Assembly: GCA_015490875.1 (NCBI GenBank)
Contig: WFWZ01000007.1
Coordinates: 1-43,911, forward strand
Reading direction: 5' to 3'
DNA length: 43,911 bases
From: Planctomycetaceae bacterium
Lineage (GTDB): Bacteria; Planctomycetota; Planctomycetia; Pirellulales; Pirellulaceae
Shown: in pieces, positions 42,565 to 43,911 of the stretch
How positions within the stretch are numbered: position 1 is the stretch's first letter
Layout of the letters: each line of letters starts with the position of its first letter
Notes under the pieces: model-generated
Databases searched by the model: none
What the model saw: only the letters and a program-made list of their open reading frames with translations
What the model was told of the DNA's origin: nothing
Made by a program: the position numbers and the translations under genes

Positions 42565-43911
42565 TTAGAACTGCGACCTTCCCGTGAGAAACAGAGTGTC
42601 GGCGCCGGAATCGTCTTCACCACTGTCGGGATTGCCGTACCAGGGATCCTCCTCTTCCAACGCCCGGTCGACCGACGCTGCGTACGTCCCCTCTGTTGCC
42701 AAGGCCACGCCGCCTTGCCATGCGTAGTCTCTGTGTTGGGACGGTGTGGGCGCGACCTCGACCAGATCCCCCGAGGACGATGGTTCCGCCGATAGCTCGG
42801 ACGGTTCGCCTTCGCCGCTGCCGGGAGCCCACCATAGGGAAGCGCCGCTTACCGATTCCCCTTCCCCGCCGGAGTCCGGATTCGACAAGGCGCTGATTAC
42901 TTGCAGGGCGTCGACGGGAGTCAGCAGGTGGTCCCCCGAGACATCGAGGTAAGGCCCGGAACTCAATCCCATTTCCGTTCGAATCAACGGCAACGCCCTC
43001 GCTCCTTCTTCGTTGAGCGCATCGATCACCATCAACGCGTCGAGCGGTGTCTGCAGTTGGTCTCCGTTGACGTCCGTCGGGAGGTCGGGATTCTGGAACG
43101 AGAGGTAGTCGTAGTTCGGCGCCGATCGGGGTTCGACCGGAGGGTCGAAGTTGCCGACCACCGGGAGTGCGTAGTCGTCGCCGAATTGAGCGAACAGGTC
43201 GCTTCCGAACGGCTCGGGAGTGAACTCGACGATGAAGCCCGCCCCTAGCGGTTTGGGCACCAGGCGAGACTCGATCGACTGGCCGGCGGAAATAAAGAAG
43301 TACCATTCGGCCGTCTCGCTCGGAGTCGCTCCCGATCGGTCGGCCACCCACAGGCCCAGGTCGTCGATACCGTCGCCGTCCATGTCGGCAGCCACCGGCA
43401 TTTCTCGAACTCCGGGGAATCCGAATTCAAAGGTGATATCTACCTGTCCGTCGATGATGCCGTCGACTCCGGGGTTGCTCAAATCGAGCATGAACCGGTC
43501 GTCGGTCCATGTGCCCAAATCATCCACGCCATCTCCGTCGAAGTCGCCGACGACGGGATAGCCGATGAGGTTCGACGAGAGGGGGGTATCGAGCTGGTAA
43601 TCTTGATCGGTGTCGAAGTACCAAGTGGAACCCGTGTAGACGCCGACTTCATCTCCGTTCGCGGCGTTACCGTCGAAATTGCCGGCCACCGGAATCCCGT
43701 TGGCTCCTGTGTTGTCGGTGGTGACAATGTTGGGTACCCCATCATCGTCGGTGTCGACCATCCACCGCCACGCCCCGCCGACTCGGCCGTAGGCCGCCAG
43801 TTTGTCGAATCCATTGGCCACTTGGCCGGGAAGGGCGAAGTTTCCGGCGAAGATATCGTCGCTCGTGAAACCGAGGACGTACGTGATATCCTCGTTCGTG
43901 TCATCTCGGTC
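42565..43911 (-). CDS. C-terminal part of a large secreted repeat protein with dockerin-like segments
   Basis: The frame is open from the right edge of the window to the stop at 42565-42567, giving 448 visible residues; the start lies outside. The visible part has beta-propeller-like FG-GAP/VCBS-type units with calcium-loop motifs: PVAGNFDGNAANGDEVG, PVVGDFDGDGVDDLGTW, PVAADMDGDGIDDLGLW and PVVGNFD. After them come two dockerin-type segments, DVNGDQLQTPLDALMVIDALN and, 40 residues on, DVSGDHLLTPVDALQVISALS. A Gly/Ser/Glu-rich tail ends the protein. This layout is typical of very large cell-surface or secreted planctomycete proteins. Calcium binding is expected from the DxDGxxD loops. No sortase or PEP-CTERM signal is seen at the C-terminus. 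Confidence 0.88.
   Translation of the reverse strand, partial: DRDDTNEDITYVLGFTSDDIFAGNFALPGQVANGFDKLAAYGRVGGAWRWMVDTDDDGVPNIVTTDNTGANGIPVAGNFDGNAANGDEVGVYTGSTWYFDTDQDYQLDTPLSSNLIGYPVVGDFDGDGVDDLGTWTDDRFMLDLSNPGVDGIIDGQVDITFEFGFPGVREMPVAADMDGDGIDDLGLWVADRSGATPSETAEWYFFISAGQSIESRLVPKPLGAGFIVEFTPEPFGSDLFAQFGDDYALPVVGNFDPPVEPRSAPNYDYLSFQNPDLPTDVNGDQLQTPLDALMVIDALNEEGARALPLIRTEMGLSSGPYLDVSGDHLLTPVDALQVISALSNPDSGGEGESVSGASLWWAPGSGEGEPSELSAEPSSSGDLVEVAPTPSQHRDYAWQGGVALATEGTYAASVDRALEEEDPWYGNPDSGEDDSGADTLFLTGRSQF

Overview
The window looks like a piece of a planctomycete chromosome, probably from the Pirellulales or a relative. I base this on the G+C-rich coding sequence, the paired dockerin-like segments of the form DVNGD..TPLDALMVI in a large secreted protein at the right edge, the AddA/AddB-type nuclease pair, the loosely packed genes on both strands, and short G+C-rich intergenic repeats. 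The assignment rests on my recognition of families and is not the result of a search. No rRNA, tRNA, insertion sequence or CRISPR array was seen.

Left part (1-13.5 kb) is accessory in character. After the tail of an unrecognised gene and a 1.3-kb stretch without a confident gene comes an LDH2-family hydroxyacid dehydrogenase (+). Eight genes then run leftwards from 10467 to 3272: a CX5R phosphatase-like protein, a protein with an HExxH peptidase motif and a VWA/MIDAS domain, a MoxR-type AAA+ ATPase followed by a clear intrinsic terminator, an unknown 378-residue protein, a NADAR (YbiA-like) N-glycosidase, an unknown 122-residue protein, a HAD phosphatase, and an unknown 264-residue protein. 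Four small genes diverge to the right (10834-13469): a protein with faint Nfu-N similarity, a protein with a possible C-terminal helix-turn-helix, a protein that reads like a remote SPFH/band-7 domain, and a single-span membrane protein. All eight leftward genes and the first two rightward genes have strong Shine-Dalgarno sites. This is the best candidate for an undescribed system in the window.

Middle part (13.6-31.8 kb) is mostly housekeeping: a TVP38/VTT membrane protein translationally coupled to a MerA-like flavin disulfide reductase; panB and a DUF255 thioredoxin-fold protein; gap; a secreted TPR protein; a GroES-like protein; a glmU-N-like nucleotidyltransferase followed by prs; the arginine genes argB-argD-argF followed by a secreted dienelactone hydrolase; yraN; a Tat-exported TIM-barrel isomerase/epimerase; and a bacterial PH-domain membrane protein.

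Right part (31.9-43.9 kb) holds a small zinc-ribbon ORF that uses a TTG start, a small conserved-looking protein, the addB-addA repair nuclease pair (ATGA overlap), a zinc-ribbon/TerB-like protein 3 nt behind speA (arginine decarboxylase), an unrecognised 308-residue protein, and the C-terminal 448 residues of a large secreted repeat protein that runs off the window. Arginine synthesis (argBDF) and arginine decarboxylation to polyamines (speA) are both encoded, about 12 kb apart.

Signals beyond ordinary genes: a C-terminal remnant of an acetolactate-decarboxylase-like gene (31005-31187); three kinds of intergenic repeat (palindromic at 20434-20552; 9-nt GTCCACTGN units at 38396-38439 and, inverted, at 22734-22765; an inverted pair of 25-mers at 42276-42486); and an in-frame 18-bp tandem duplication in the 264-residue gene.
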